A stretch of DNA of 32,379 bases from contig CAMHKW010000024.1 in the NCBI GenBank assembly GCA_946185835.1, positions 1 to 32,379 of the forward strand, in the 5' to 3' direction. The translations under genes were made by a program, and so were the position numbers. Shown here piece after piece: positions 24,129 through 32,379 of this stretch. The DNA comes from an uncultured Bacteroidales bacterium. GTDB lineage: Bacteria > Bacteroidota > Bacteroidia > Bacteroidales > Paludibacteraceae. Within the stretch, counting starts at the first letter, position 1. Each line of letters begins with the position of its first letter. The notes beneath the pieces were generated by a model. That model saw nothing but the letters and a program-made list of their open reading frames with translations, was not told the DNA's origin and made no database searches.

Positions 24129-24848
24129 TTATTTAATGGTTTTTGCCACTTGTGCACTGCTTAGTATCATTACTATCCCGACAGAGGCGAAGTAGGTGAC
24201 ATCGCGAAGGTCAACCACTCCGCGTGATATCGACAGGTAATGGTAGTTCAGTCCGAACCAACGAACTACGTTAGCTGCACTACCATTGTCGATGAGTGAG
24301 GCTACGAGGTCGAAGCCATAGAAGAGCACAAAGCATGCTACGATGCCCACTATCGCGGCAGCTATCTGATTCTTAAAAAACGAGGCAACAAAAGTACTTA
24401 CTGCCGTAAAGGCAAACGACAAGCAGAGCATACCAAGAAAAGAACCGAAGAATGCCCCGCTGTCGACATTGCCGACAGGCTCGGCGAGGTTATATAACAG
24501 GATGTAATGAATCAGACAAGGCAACTGCGCTATCACTACTATCGTCCAGGCTGCAAAGAACTTAGAAACGACGATGCGTAGCACCGGGATGGGTTGAGTG
24601 CGCAGTATGTTCCATGTACCACTGCTGCGCTCCTCGCTATATAAACGCATCGAGAGGGCAGGGCAGAGTAACATAAACAGCCACGAAGAAAGCGAAAACA
24701 AGCCGTCCGCATTGGCGTAGCCCGAGTCGGGTATGTTGTAGCTGCCGGGTATGACCCAGAGAAACAATGCTATGACAAGCAGATATATGCCGATGATGAT
24801 ATATGCCACCGGCGAGGCAAAGTAGTAATTCAGTTCCTTGGTATACAT
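24129..24848 (-). CDS. gldF: ABC-2 type permease, GldF-like
   Basis: A 239-residue membrane protein with about six transmembrane segments (YIIIGIYLLVIALFLWVI; AIVGIVACFVLFYGFDLVA; others). The pattern KELNYYFASPVAY, then DGLFSLSSWLFMLLCPALSM, SEERSSGTWN and the NQIAAAIVG helix follows GldF, the permease of the GldA-GldF-GldG transporter needed for gliding in Flavobacterium. Many non-gliding Bacteroidales keep it with no known role. The usual downstream partner gldG is absent: the next gene, 12 nt away, is a phosphodiesterase. The ATPase gldA is not in the window. A general ABC-2 exporter subunit is the safe reading. Confidence 0.85.
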   Translation of the reverse strand: MYTKELNYYFASPVAYIIIGIYLLVIALFLWVIPGSYNIPDSGYANADGLFSLSSWLFMLLCPALSMRLYSEERSSGTWNILRTQPIPVLRIVVSKFFAAWTIVVIAQLPCLIHYILLYNLAEPVGNVDSGAFFGSFLGMLCLSFAFTAVSTFVASFFKNQIAAAIVGIVACFVLFYGFDLVASLIDNGSAANVVRWFGLNYHYLSISRGVVDLRDVTYFASVGIVMILSSAQVAKTIK

Positions 24849-24865
24849 GTCGATATCGGTTTACG

Positions 24866-26623
24866 TTATGTTTGGGGCTCGATTTTGTTTTTACGGCATA
24901 CGTCGCATGTCCCGCAGGCAGGGGCATCAGTCTCGCCAAAATACGACAGCAGTACCTGCGAGCGGCAGAAGTTGTCTTGTGTCGCATACTCAAGCATTGA
25001 CTCGAGTTTAGTTCGGTATATGTCTAAACGGCGGTCGTACACATGTTCCGGAAGAACGATGCGGCTGCTGTCTTCGCGTTCTCTGATATAACTCAAAAAA
25101 GGTGTATGACTGCGAGGTATGTATGTCAGCACATGGCGCTTGGCAAGCTCTATCAGTTGCTCGTTGAGCTCGCGAGTGCTGATGTCCAGCGAGGTGGCTA
25201 CAAGCTCGTCGTTGATATACTGCGGCTCGGTGAAAATACCGGTATATCGACGGAAAATATCGTGTAAGATTCTGTCTTGCAGCTGACTAAAATTGTAGTC
25301 GTATAGCTCTTCCCGTCGCGTGAGCATCATCACACGCGGGTTGGTATCTTGTTCGTCGGTCCACGTTATATATCCGGCGCTGTCGAGCAGTTGCAGAGCA
25401 GCGTATGTGGGCAGCAGCGGAAGGTGTCGCTCTTGGCAGAAGCGGTGTAGGTCGAACTGGAAGGTATGCCCAAGTCCGCTACCTTCTCCCACTTGCAAGA
25501 AGTTAGCGGCGTGTTCGTAGACGCTTACCACGAAGTCGGGGTCAGGGTAGTTGTCGCTCACTCGTTTGTGCAGTTTCTGCTTGTCGAGGTCGGAGTAGAT
25601 GAGCACTGCATAAGCCTTCTGACCATCTCGCCCGGCACGTCCTGCCTCTTGAAAATACGACTCTATGTTGTCCGGAAGGTCGAGGTGCACCACTGTTCTC
25701 ACCTCCGCCTTGTCGATACCCATGCCGAAGGCATTGGTTGCCACCATCACTCTGTAGGTGCCGTCTGACGCTAAGTCGGGCGAATAGGCTTTCCAAGCTT
25801 TCTGCCGCGCGTCTTTGTCGCGGTTCGAAAGGCCGGCATGATAAAAGGTGGCACTGATGCCGTTGTTCACAAGCCACTCTGCCACCTCTTTGGTACGCTG
25901 ACGGCTGCGTACGTACACTATGCTGCTGCCGCCTACAGCATTGAGAATCTTCAGTAGCGTGCCGGCTTTGTCGTCACTATGGCGGACGATATAACTGATG
26001 TTGTTACGAGCAAACGAACCTTTGATCACGTTTTTCTCGCGGAAGAGCAGTCGCTCTTGTATGTCGTCGACTACGTCAGGAGTGGCGGTGGCTGTGAGTG
26101 CCAGAACAGGTGCGTCTGCGAACAGCTCGCGAACTTGGGCTATCTTGAGGTAGGCAGGGCGGAAGTCGTAGCCCCATTGGCAGATGCAATGTGCTTCGTC
26201 GACCGCTATCATGCTCACCGGCAGCTGTGCCAAGCTCTCAAGGAATGATGCCGACTGTAGGCGCTCGGGAGAGACGTAAAGAAACTTATAATCTCCAAAC
26301 ATACAGTTGTCGAAGACAGCTCTTGTCTCATCAAGACTCATGCCGGTGTAGATGGCAGTTGCCTTGATGTCGCGACGGCGAAGGTTATCGACCTGATCTT
26401 TCATCAAGGCTATCAGGGGAGTCACAACAAGGCACAGACCCTCTCGGGCTAAGGCAGGCACCTGAAAACATACCGACTTGCCACCACCCGTCGGAAGCAG
26501 TGCCAACGTGTCGCGACCTGCTCCAACGCTCTCGATGATTTCCCGCTGAAGCGGACGAAAACTATCGTAGCCGAAATATTGTTTTAATATCTGATCGTAC
26601 ATCTCCCGTTTCGTGTATGCCAT
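24866..26623 (-). CDS. recQ: ATP-dependent DNA helicase RecQ
   Basis: A 585-residue 3'-5' helicase for recombination and fork repair. I chose ATG 26623 (MAYTKREMYDQILKQYFGYD); ATG 26650 would add nine residues from a repeat-rich region, and ATG 26602 is also possible. The motifs are LLPTGGGKSVCFQ (Walker A), VDEAHCICQWGYDFRP (DEAH and the RecQ aromatic loop), LTATAT (motif III) and YFQEAGRAGRDGQ (motif VI). The zinc-binding part of the RQC domain (CRSQVLLSYFG, then CGTCDVC) is close to the C-terminus, so the HRDC domain of E. coli RecQ is missing, giving a shorter form. gldF follows 17 nt after the stop. The leader upstream contains two composite repeats. Confidence 0.95.
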   Translation of the reverse strand: MAYTKREMYDQILKQYFGYDSFRPLQREIIESVGAGRDTLALLPTGGGKSVCFQVPALAREGLCLVVTPLIALMKDQVDNLRRRDIKATAIYTGMSLDETRAVFDNCMFGDYKFLYVSPERLQSASFLESLAQLPVSMIAVDEAHCICQWGYDFRPAYLKIAQVRELFADAPVLALTATATPDVVDDIQERLLFREKNVIKGSFARNNISYIVRHSDDKAGTLLKILNAVGGSSIVYVRSRQRTKEVAEWLVNNGISATFYHAGLSNRDKDARQKAWKAYSPDLASDGTYRVMVATNAFGMGIDKAEVRTVVHLDLPDNIESYFQEAGRAGRDGQKAYAVLIYSDLDKQKLHKRVSDNYPDPDFVVSVYEHAANFLQVGEGSGLGHTFQFDLHRFCQERHLPLLPTYAALQLLDSAGYITWTDEQDTNPRVMMLTRREELYDYNFSQLQDRILHDIFRRYTGIFTEPQYINDELVATSLDISTRELNEQLIELAKRHVLTYIPRSHTPFLSYIREREDSSRIVLPEHVYDRRLDIYRTKLESMLEYATQDNFCRSQVLLSYFGETDAPACGTCDVCRKNKIEPQT

Positions 26624-26690
26624 TAGCCCTCGGTTCCCGCCAATAGTCATTGGTTCCGCCAGCTGCTGTTTGTCCCGCCATCTGCTTTCG

Positions 26691-26898
26691 GGTACGCCGG
26701 TTTGTAGCCGGCGGCAAGAAGGTCAACGTCAATTTTCGCCGGTTATTAACCGGCGGTGCTATCAACACAGCTTCTCTATGGTACGCCGGTTGGTAGCCGG
26801 CGGCAAGAAGGTCAACGTCAATTTTCGCCGGTTATTAACCGGCGGTGCTATCAACACAGCTTCTCTATGGGTACGCCAATTTGTAATTGGCGGCAACA
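26691..26898 (+). repeat. Palindrome-bearing composite repeats, cluster 2
   Basis: Two nearly identical units (about 89-90 bp, GTACGCC at 26692, 26781 and 26871) contain one 24-bp element, the palindrome CGCCGGTTATTAACCGGCG (26737-26755, 26826-26844) and the spacer CTATCAACACAGCTTCTCTATG. The series ends in a changed hairpin, GCCAATT, TGT, AATTGGC. Compared with cluster 1 each unit lacks a 24-bp sub-repeat. The cluster lies in the 5' leader region of recQ. Confidence 0.85.
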
Positions 26899-26922
26899 CT
26901 ATCGGTACTTTTAATACCGCCA

Positions 26923-26930
26923 CAAAGGTA
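26923..26930 (-). promoter_or_regulatory. recQ: -7 box for the recQ operon
   Basis: On the minus strand TACCTTTG followed by TG matches the -7 consensus; the -33 is poor (TTTTC). The leader to ATG 26623 would be about 290 nt and include cluster 2. Confidence 0.45.
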
Positions 26931-27000
26931 CGCATTTTTTTTGTTCTACGAAAATTCAGACGGCTGCTTAATACGAGATACTTTTTTCTAAGAAGAATAA

Positions 27001-27031
27001 TTGTGGGTGAAAGAAAATTTTTGTAATTTTG
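27001..27031 (+). promoter_or_regulatory. Promoter for the GLUG surface protein operon
   Basis: TTG (27001-27003), a 20-nt spacer and TAATTTTG (27024-27031) followed by CG. Transcription would begin near 27038, so the 150-nt leader includes the inverted palindromes of cluster 3. Confidence 0.6.
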
Positions 27032-27056
27032 CGCTATCTTTATTCAAGGTCTCAAC

Positions 27057-27117
27057 CCGCCGGTTACAAACCGGCGTACCCGAGTGCTTGATGCTGCCGG
27101 TTACAACCGGCGTACCC
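27057..27117 (-). repeat. Inverted palindrome copies, cluster 3
   Basis: CGCCGGTT, ACA, AACCGGCG (27058-27076) followed by TACCC, and a shorter copy GCCGGTT, AC, AACCGGC (27096-27111) followed by GTACC. Both are in the opposite orientation to cluster 2, of which they match the GGGTACGCC hairpin part only; the 24-bp element is missing. Confidence 0.75.
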
Positions 27118-27188
27118 CACGAGAGAGTATCGGTCGCGGTATCAATCGTTGAGGTATCTTTATGTCTTTAACGCCCCTCTTTTTTTAG

Positions 27189-30100
27189 ATGAAACGTTAC
27201 ATTCTCAGTTGTTTGTGTTTGCTGATGGCTTGTGCCGCCTTTGCCGTGTCGAAATGGGATGGCGACGCTTTCACAGAGCCCCCGCTTTCCGGCTCGACAT
27301 ATACCATCTCTACCGCGGCGCATCTGTCGTGGCTGAGTCGGCAGTCTGCTTCCGACACGTTCGAAGGCTATACCTTCGTGTTAGCCGATGATATCGACCT
27401 CGGCATGTATTCGTGGACGCCTATCGGCACGCTCACTTTCCCCTTCGCTGCTACCTTCAACGGTCAAGGACATGTGATTTACAACGTCAGTATCACCTCG
27501 TTCGATAAATCAGGCAAAGGTGTGTTCGGAGTGGTCGGTGAAAAGGGAAAAATATCGAAACTGGCTATCGGTCAGGGAGATATTTTTGTAAAGACCATAA
27601 ACCGCGTAGGCGGACTTGCAGGTGTCAACGCCGGAGTGATAGACCATTGCTTTTCGATGATGCAGGTAGTGGCTCACGACGGTACCTGTGTCGGCGGACT
27701 GGTCGGGCATAATACCTCCACGGGTAAAATAGAGTATTGCTACAACACTTCCGTTATCACCGACGCGTCTGATACCATTGGCGGACTTGTGGGATACAAC
27801 GAAGGTGCTATACGCTCGTCGTATAACATAGGCTACTGCGTCAATGGCGGTGCCGCCGTAGGATATAATGCTACCGCCGGTTTCATTTCTAATGTCTTCT
27901 GTGATAGGAAGATGTGCAGAAAAGAGGCGGGAAAAGGCGACGTCAGCGGGGTCACTCTCGTCGAGAATACAGCCGACATGTTCGACATCTTTCGCTATGA
28001 TGCCGAGTGGGCTACCACCGCTAACCTCTATCCGCAGCTTGCCGCTTTCTCAGGTTCGGCGGTCTCGCTTCTTTCTGTCGCCCCTCTTACCATATCCGAG
28101 AACCGTCTCGAACGCGCTGAGATGCTTACCACTAACGTCGAGTTCTCGACTGCTAACGCCGTCAGTTGGTATTCTCCTACACCCGAAGTGCTAAGGGTGA
28201 GAGGCTCATGGGGTGTAGTGGTACGACCATGCCAGACGCAAAACGTGATAGTAGAAGCACGACTCACCAATCTGGTAAAACATGTGTATACCTCTATCAA
28301 AGGCTACGACGTGTTCACTCCGGGCATAATGGCACAAGAAGGCTATACTTGCCTCGATCATCCTGTCACACTGCTGTCACACGGCGTGGCAGGAAGACCG
28401 ATGGGGGGAAAGGACGACGACCTCGACGACTACCCATATTACTATAGAATCGAAAAGTACGACCTTGTCGAAAACGGAGTGACCATAGATACCGTGCTTC
28501 GCTCTACTTCAGTGAGAGTAGGTAGCGAAGAGTTCGAGAAGTATGTATGCTCTGCCGACTCGTTCGGCACTTTTATCTACCGACTATATGTACATGACTC
28601 TAAGTGCCAACTCGAATACCAAAAGGCACAGGGCGACTTCAGCCTGACGGTCTTTAATCAGTTTCTGCCGGGTGCCATCAATGCCGAGACCGATACTATC
28701 TATGGAGACCTGCCTCGAGACACTACGGTATGTGAGACCAAGCAACCTTCCGGAGGCGACGGTAACTATCGCTATAAATGGTATCTGACCAAATACGATG
28801 TCGACTATGTCAACGATAGCCGCAACATCGTTATCGACGACAAAGAGGTATTGCTTAATCATAATTCGTTCGACACCTGCCAACTGCCTGTTACTCTCTC
28901 TTCCCCCGGCGAATACTATTACACACGTCTCTCGCGCGACACCTACTGTCAGAGCGCAGGGCAGTATGCCACCTCTTCAGGCACCAAGCATTTTGTGGTC
29001 TTCGAGACTCTCGACGCCGGTACCATCACCGGTTCTAACACCAAATGGTGCGATGCCGACGTAGTGCTCGATGTCGACGAAACGGCACCGGCAACAGGAG
29101 GCAACGGATGCTATCAGTACCGGTGGCTTCTAAACGGACAGGTCATCCCGGGGGCTAACACAGCACAGCTTAGCCGGTTCCCTCTACAACTCGAGCACGA
29201 CCACCTATACTATGTTCAGCGACAGGTGAAAGACGACACCGGACTGATGGACTGGACAACATCAGGTTGCGCCGATACCATTTACGTCCGGCCTGCTTTC
29301 TCGCCCGGCAGTGTGAAGACGGGGCACAGGCGCGAATGTCTGACCACGCTCACTCTCGACGAGCAACTAAAAGTGCAGATGCAGTCTACAGCACTACCTT
29401 ACGGCGAAGGACCATTGCATTATGCTTACCTGCTTGCCCTTGCAAGCGGCAGCGATACTACCACACTCGATACCCTCTTCTATGATGTACCATCCGCCGA
29501 TATCGTATTCTCGGTAGCCGACTACCAAAACAAATTGCAGCTGCCTGCAACCGTTGTCGTTCGACGTCTTGTGGGCGACACTCTCTGCTATAGCAACTAT
29601 GTACCATCCGAGGGTGATTATACGCTGCGTATCGCTCTCGAGACCGAAGAACAGAAGATGGTAGAGTTATGCCCGGAAGACTTGCCCGCACAGAGGACAC
29701 ACCATTTCCGCAGCGGCAGCGAACAGACATTTACAGTAACTGATGACGGGCAGACCTTTGTTTTCGAAGACACCAACGCCGAAGGATGCAAGCATGTCGT
29801 GACGTATCTGTCGAACATCAGCTATCCGCCTGAGGTTGAAGTCATCGAACCGGGCGAGCTCTGTCAGTCGCAAGCCGACTTCGAGATAGATTACGTAGTG
29901 CTATCAGGCACACCCACACACTGCGCCGTCACTTGGGACGAGGCATCGCATGACAAAGGGATGCGCGACACTCTGCTCATACTCGATGGCAGCGGCAAAC
30001 TCAGGCTGAGCAACGAGGCTATGGCTACAGGCAAGATGCAAATCCGACTTACCTTCGAAGACCGAAACGCTAAACATAAATGTTCACCTAACACCTATCC

Positions 30101-30623
30101 CGTAACATTCGACTTCGCTATCGAAGGATATATATATCGCAAGTGGAACGACGTTCTCTTTATCGACAACAACGACAAGAACGGATATCCCGACCCCCTT
30201 ACCGACCGGCAGTTTGTGACATACCAATGGTATAAAAACGAGCAACCGATAGAAGGTGCCAACGAGCAATACTATCAAGAAGAAGGGGGACTCAACGGTA
30301 TTTATTATGCTGTGATAACCGATGCACAAGGCAATAGCTACCAAACTTGCAGCTTCGAGGCTCGACCGCTTACCGACATCCAAAATCAAAGCGCTGAACT
30401 CGTAACGGTTAAACCTAATATCGTCAGAGGCGGACAGACTGTTGCGGTGAGTGCGGTGAGCGATTGCAGGTTGCAATGCTACACGTCTACAGGTATATGT
30501 GTCGCTAATCAAAACCTGACGGCGGGTGTAACGTATCTGAAGGCACCGGCTCAGAGCGGACTATATGTGCTCACACTGACAGCCGGCAATATAAGACGAG
30601 AACTAAAGCTGATAGTATTATGA
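27189..30623 (+). CDS. Large GLUG/Ig-like surface protein, T9SS-type tail
   Basis: An 1144-residue exported protein. The signal peptide ends around CAAFAVS. Residues about 30-135 resemble the beta-helix entry of adhesins (TFVLADDIDLGMYSWTPIG, FNGQGHVIYNVSI). GLUG motifs follow at about 140-245 (VGGLAGVNAG, VGGLVGHN, IGGLVGYNEG). The middle is a row of Ig-like domains with strands in the SprB style: GGDGNYRYKWY near 523 and GGNGCYQYRW near 637, then an YQWYKNEQPIEGAN module near 1015. The last 70 residues (VKPNIVRGGQTV, SGLYVLTLTAGN) look like a type IX secretion sorting domain. It is probably surface-exposed and adhesive; no enzymatic motif is seen. It overlaps the next gene by four bases (ATGA). 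Confidence 0.85.
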   Translation: MKRYILSCLCLLMACAAFAVSKWDGDAFTEPPLSGSTYTISTAAHLSWLSRQSASDTFEGYTFVLADDIDLGMYSWTPIGTLTFPFAATFNGQGHVIYNVSITSFDKSGKGVFGVVGEKGKISKLAIGQGDIFVKTINRVGGLAGVNAGVIDHCFSMMQVVAHDGTCVGGLVGHNTSTGKIEYCYNTSVITDASDTIGGLVGYNEGAIRSSYNIGYCVNGGAAVGYNATAGFISNVFCDRKMCRKEAGKGDVSGVTLVENTADMFDIFRYDAEWATTANLYPQLAAFSGSAVSLLSVAPLTISENRLERAEMLTTNVEFSTANAVSWYSPTPEVLRVRGSWGVVVRPCQTQNVIVEARLTNLVKHVYTSIKGYDVFTPGIMAQEGYTCLDHPVTLLSHGVAGRPMGGKDDDLDDYPYYYRIEKYDLVENGVTIDTVLRSTSVRVGSEEFEKYVCSADSFGTFIYRLYVHDSKCQLEYQKAQGDFSLTVFNQFLPGAINAETDTIYGDLPRDTTVCETKQPSGGDGNYRYKWYLTKYDVDYVNDSRNIVIDDKEVLLNHNSFDTCQLPVTLSSPGEYYYTRLSRDTYCQSAGQYATSSGTKHFVVFETLDAGTITGSNTKWCDADVVLDVDETAPATGGNGCYQYRWLLNGQVIPGANTAQLSRFPLQLEHDHLYYVQRQVKDDTGLMDWTTSGCADTIYVRPAFSPGSVKTGHRRECLTTLTLDEQLKVQMQSTALPYGEGPLHYAYLLALASGSDTTTLDTLFYDVPSADIVFSVADYQNKLQLPATVVVRRLVGDTLCYSNYVPSEGDYTLRIALETEEQKMVELCPEDLPAQRTHHFRSGSEQTFTVTDDGQTFVFEDTNAEGCKHVVTYLSNISYPPEVEVIEPGELCQSQADFEIDYVVLSGTPTHCAVTWDEASHDKGMRDTLLILDGSGKLRLSNEAMATGKMQIRLTFEDRNAKHKCSPNTYPVTFDFAIEGYIYRKWNDVLFIDNNDKNGYPDPLTDRQFVTYQWYKNEQPIEGANEQYYQEEGGLNGIYYAVITDAQGNSYQTCSFEARPLTDIQNQSAELVTVKPNIVRGGQTVAVSAVSDCRLQCYTSTGICVANQNLTAGVTYLKAPAQSGLYVLTLTAGNIRRELKLIVL

Positions 30624-32086
30624 ATATAGCACGCAAAATAGTATTGTCGGCACTGATGTTGCTGGTGTGTCTGTCGGTTTCGGCGCAAAGCAAGCGCCGG
30701 CGAGCAGAACGCCTCGAGACAGGCTCGTTTTTGCTGATGTCGGCAGGGGCAGGTATCTCCGACTTAGGATACTCCTTCTCCGGCGGACAGAAGACCCCGC
30801 TTTTTGCTGCAAAAATAGCAGTGGAATACGCCTATTTCTTTACGCCTAAGATAGGTGTCGGAACCGGACTCTCCTTCTCGCATTTCGGCTCTGCGGCATT
30901 CCTCAACCGGCCATTATCGTTCGACGGCATGGTTGACTATCAAGGCGAGACCTTCAACCATATTATCCGCTTCGACCATTTTCGCGAAAGGCAGAATATG
31001 CTCTTGCTTGAAATCCCCATCGCTTTCCACTACAAGCATAAACCCTACGACAAAGGCTATTACTTGCAGGCAGCACTCAAATTCGGATTCCCCGTCTCTG
31101 CTACCTATACCGTGCACGATGCCACTGTCGACAATAGTGTATATTATCCGCTTTGGAATCTCGAGATGCACAACCTGCCCGATAGGTTCGAAACGGTGCA
31201 ACTCACTCAGACCGACCGCATACCCGACTTGTTCCCTTTGGCGGCTGCAGCTTATTTCGAAGCTGGCGGATTGTGGCAGATGTCGAGAAAGGTCGACCTG
31301 AGAGTAGGGGGCTTTGTCGACTTCTGTATGAACAACCTCTTCCGACTGCGCAACGCCGACCGCCTGCCACTCGGCTTTGCAGGAATAGGAAACAATGCCG
31401 ACTATATGCCGGACTATGATGGAATACTGCGTACCGCTCAGACCGGACGAATGCACCCATGGGCGGTAGGACTGAAGATAGGGGTTTCGATGTACTGCGG
31501 TTCTACCGAACGGGAGAAGATGCGCAAAGTACGTAACTTCCTGAAGCAATATGGCGAATATATCCCGCGAGACACCGTTCTGCTACACGACACCGTCCTG
31601 CTGCGCGACACCATACTGCTCCGACAATCCGATACGCTTGTCGTAAACAACACTCGCTTCGATACCGTGCGCGTGGAAACTATCATTCGCGACACTTTAG
31701 CTCTGCACGATACCATCTATCTCGAACAACATCTCTCACGCCTCGACTCGCTGCTCTCGCAGTCCGTCATCTGGTTCCGCTTCGACGACTACACTCCCAT
31801 CCTCGAGCCTGCCGACATCATCGATAAGATAGCCGACATGCTGCGCAATCATCCGCAAGTGGGGGTGTATGTCAACGGACATGCTTGCGATATAGGCACC
31901 GAAGCTTATAACCTCGCCCTCGCATTACGTCGAGCTAACGCCGTCGCGGACTTACTACGACAAAAAGGGGTGAGAGACGAACAGATGAAAGTGGCTACTT
32001 TCGGTGCTTCCGAACCGTTTAAATACAACGGACCACACCAGCGTGCCAAGGACCGACGAGTAGAGGTCATTCCCTTCCTCAAATAA
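30620..32086 (+). CDS. OmpA-family outer-membrane protein
   Basis: A 488-residue protein. The signal peptide ends SVSAQ (residue 23). Residues about 35-300 are beta-barrel-like, with alternating aromatic strands (VEYAYFFTPKIGVGTGLSFS; GLKIGVSMYCG). Residues 318-335 are three copies of the hexapeptide DT[VI]LL[HR], continuing as looser DT repeats to about 365. The C-terminal 110 residues are an OmpA-like peptidoglycan-binding domain (VYVNGHACDIGTEAYNLALA, then RAKDRRVEVIPF; the usual Asp and Arg contact residues are present). The start overlaps the stop of the surface-protein gene (ATGA), so translation is coupled and the two products may work together, the barrel holding the adhesin to the envelope; this is an inference. 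Confidence 0.88.
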   Translation: MNIARKIVLSALMLLVCLSVSAQSKRRRAERLETGSFLLMSAGAGISDLGYSFSGGQKTPLFAAKIAVEYAYFFTPKIGVGTGLSFSHFGSAAFLNRPLSFDGMVDYQGETFNHIIRFDHFRERQNMLLLEIPIAFHYKHKPYDKGYYLQAALKFGFPVSATYTVHDATVDNSVYYPLWNLEMHNLPDRFETVQLTQTDRIPDLFPLAAAAYFEAGGLWQMSRKVDLRVGGFVDFCMNNLFRLRNADRLPLGFAGIGNNADYMPDYDGILRTAQTGRMHPWAVGLKIGVSMYCGSTEREKMRKVRNFLKQYGEYIPRDTVLLHDTVLLRDTILLRQSDTLVVNNTRFDTVRVETIIRDTLALHDTIYLEQHLSRLDSLLSQSVIWFRFDDYTPILEPADIIDKIADMLRNHPQVGVYVNGHACDIGTEAYNLALALRRANAVADLLRQKGVRDEQMKVATFGASEPFKYNGPHQRAKDRRVEVIPFLK

Positions 32087-32379
32087 TTGCACGCTTTCAG
32101 TCATCGGCTATAAGACACAACAAAAGAGCACGGAGAGTATGGGGCTGTTATGTGTAATCATGTGCAACTACTCGTCCGTGCTCCTCTGTAATCTTTGTCG
32201 GCTAACTGTCTACTATTTGTTCATTCAATAAAAAATCGATGCTACATATAGATTTGCAGATAAAAATAAATGATGTAAAAGAAAAAATCGCTGTATATTA
32301 GAGATTCATTATCGGTATCATATCCGTTCATCTGTGCTGCATATCTGGCATATTCTATGAAAAAGGTACGCATATCCTC
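32087..32379. other. Terminal non-coding stretch with one hairpin
   Basis: GAGCACGGAGAGTA (32126-32139) pairs with 32169-32183 with one bulge around a 29-nt loop, without a clear T-tract, so it may be an RNA end structure. The rest is A/T-rich with no gene. An ATG at 32357 (MKKVRIS) could begin a plus-strand gene that continues beyond the window, but seven codons cannot support it. Confidence 0.4.

Noticed and set aside
23056..26898. CRISPR array
   Set aside because: The units are tandem and alike along their whole length, with no unique spacers and no cas genes.
1..32379. Transposase, integrase, toxin-antitoxin pair or phage gene
   Set aside because: I looked for such genes near the repeats and the YhcG fragment and saw none; the repeats therefore have no visible mobilising enzyme in this window.

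Overview
The window looks like a chromosomal segment of a Bacteroidota bacterium, order Bacteroidales and probably near Prevotellaceae (the family is an inference). The main reasons are promoters of the Bacteroidetes type (TTG or TTTG, a 19-20 nt spacer, then TAnnTTTG), weak Shine-Dalgarno signals, Bacteroidales-type SdhB and GyrA sequences, a class II ribonucleotide reductase, a GldF-like permease, and surface proteins with type IX secretion-like C-termini. No rRNA, tRNA, CRISPR array, transposase or phage gene was seen.

Layout. 1-2.9 kb: an accessory stretch holding a secreted protein with a T9SS-like tail (minus), a 700-nt non-coding block with hairpins and direct repeats, a lipoprotein (plus) with a long structured leader, and a YhcG/DUF1016 nuclease gene cut off in its catalytic domain (minus). 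2.9-4.1 kb: a membrane-anchored AraC-type regulator (minus), divergent from sdhB. 4.4-11 kb: a tightly packed plus-strand run of sdhB, two related secreted proteins, rfbB, then after a repeat-filled gap galK, galM, queD and queE. 11.1-15.2 kb: gyrA with its own promoter, then a TPR protein and a strong terminator. 15.2-20.3 kb: an exported metallophosphoesterase, a lipoprotein S9 peptidase (DPP5-like), and an acyl-ACP thioesterase with terminator. 20.5-23 kb: nrdJ (B12-dependent ribonucleotide reductase). 23.6-26.6 kb: the minus-strand operon recQ-gldF-phosphodiesterase. 27.2-32.1 kb: a 1144-residue GLUG/Ig-like surface protein translationally coupled to an OmpA-type outer-membrane protein.

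Most genes are housekeeping or common accessory functions. The unusual material lies between them. Families of 19-nt CGCCGGTT...AACCGGCG palindromes form tandem composite repeats after nrdJ (three units) and before recQ (two units), lie inverted before the GLUG gene (two copies), and occur once before galK. One copy has changed both arms together (GCCGGTT to GCCAATT, matched by AATTGGC), so its palindrome is intact. A complete minus-strand promoter followed closely by a terminator between nrdJ and the phosphodiesterase gene predicts a short non-coding RNA. The YhcG gene ends inside a 26-bp palindromic repeat that has a second copy about 1.3 kb away. All functional statements are read from sequence and family knowledge; no search was run.
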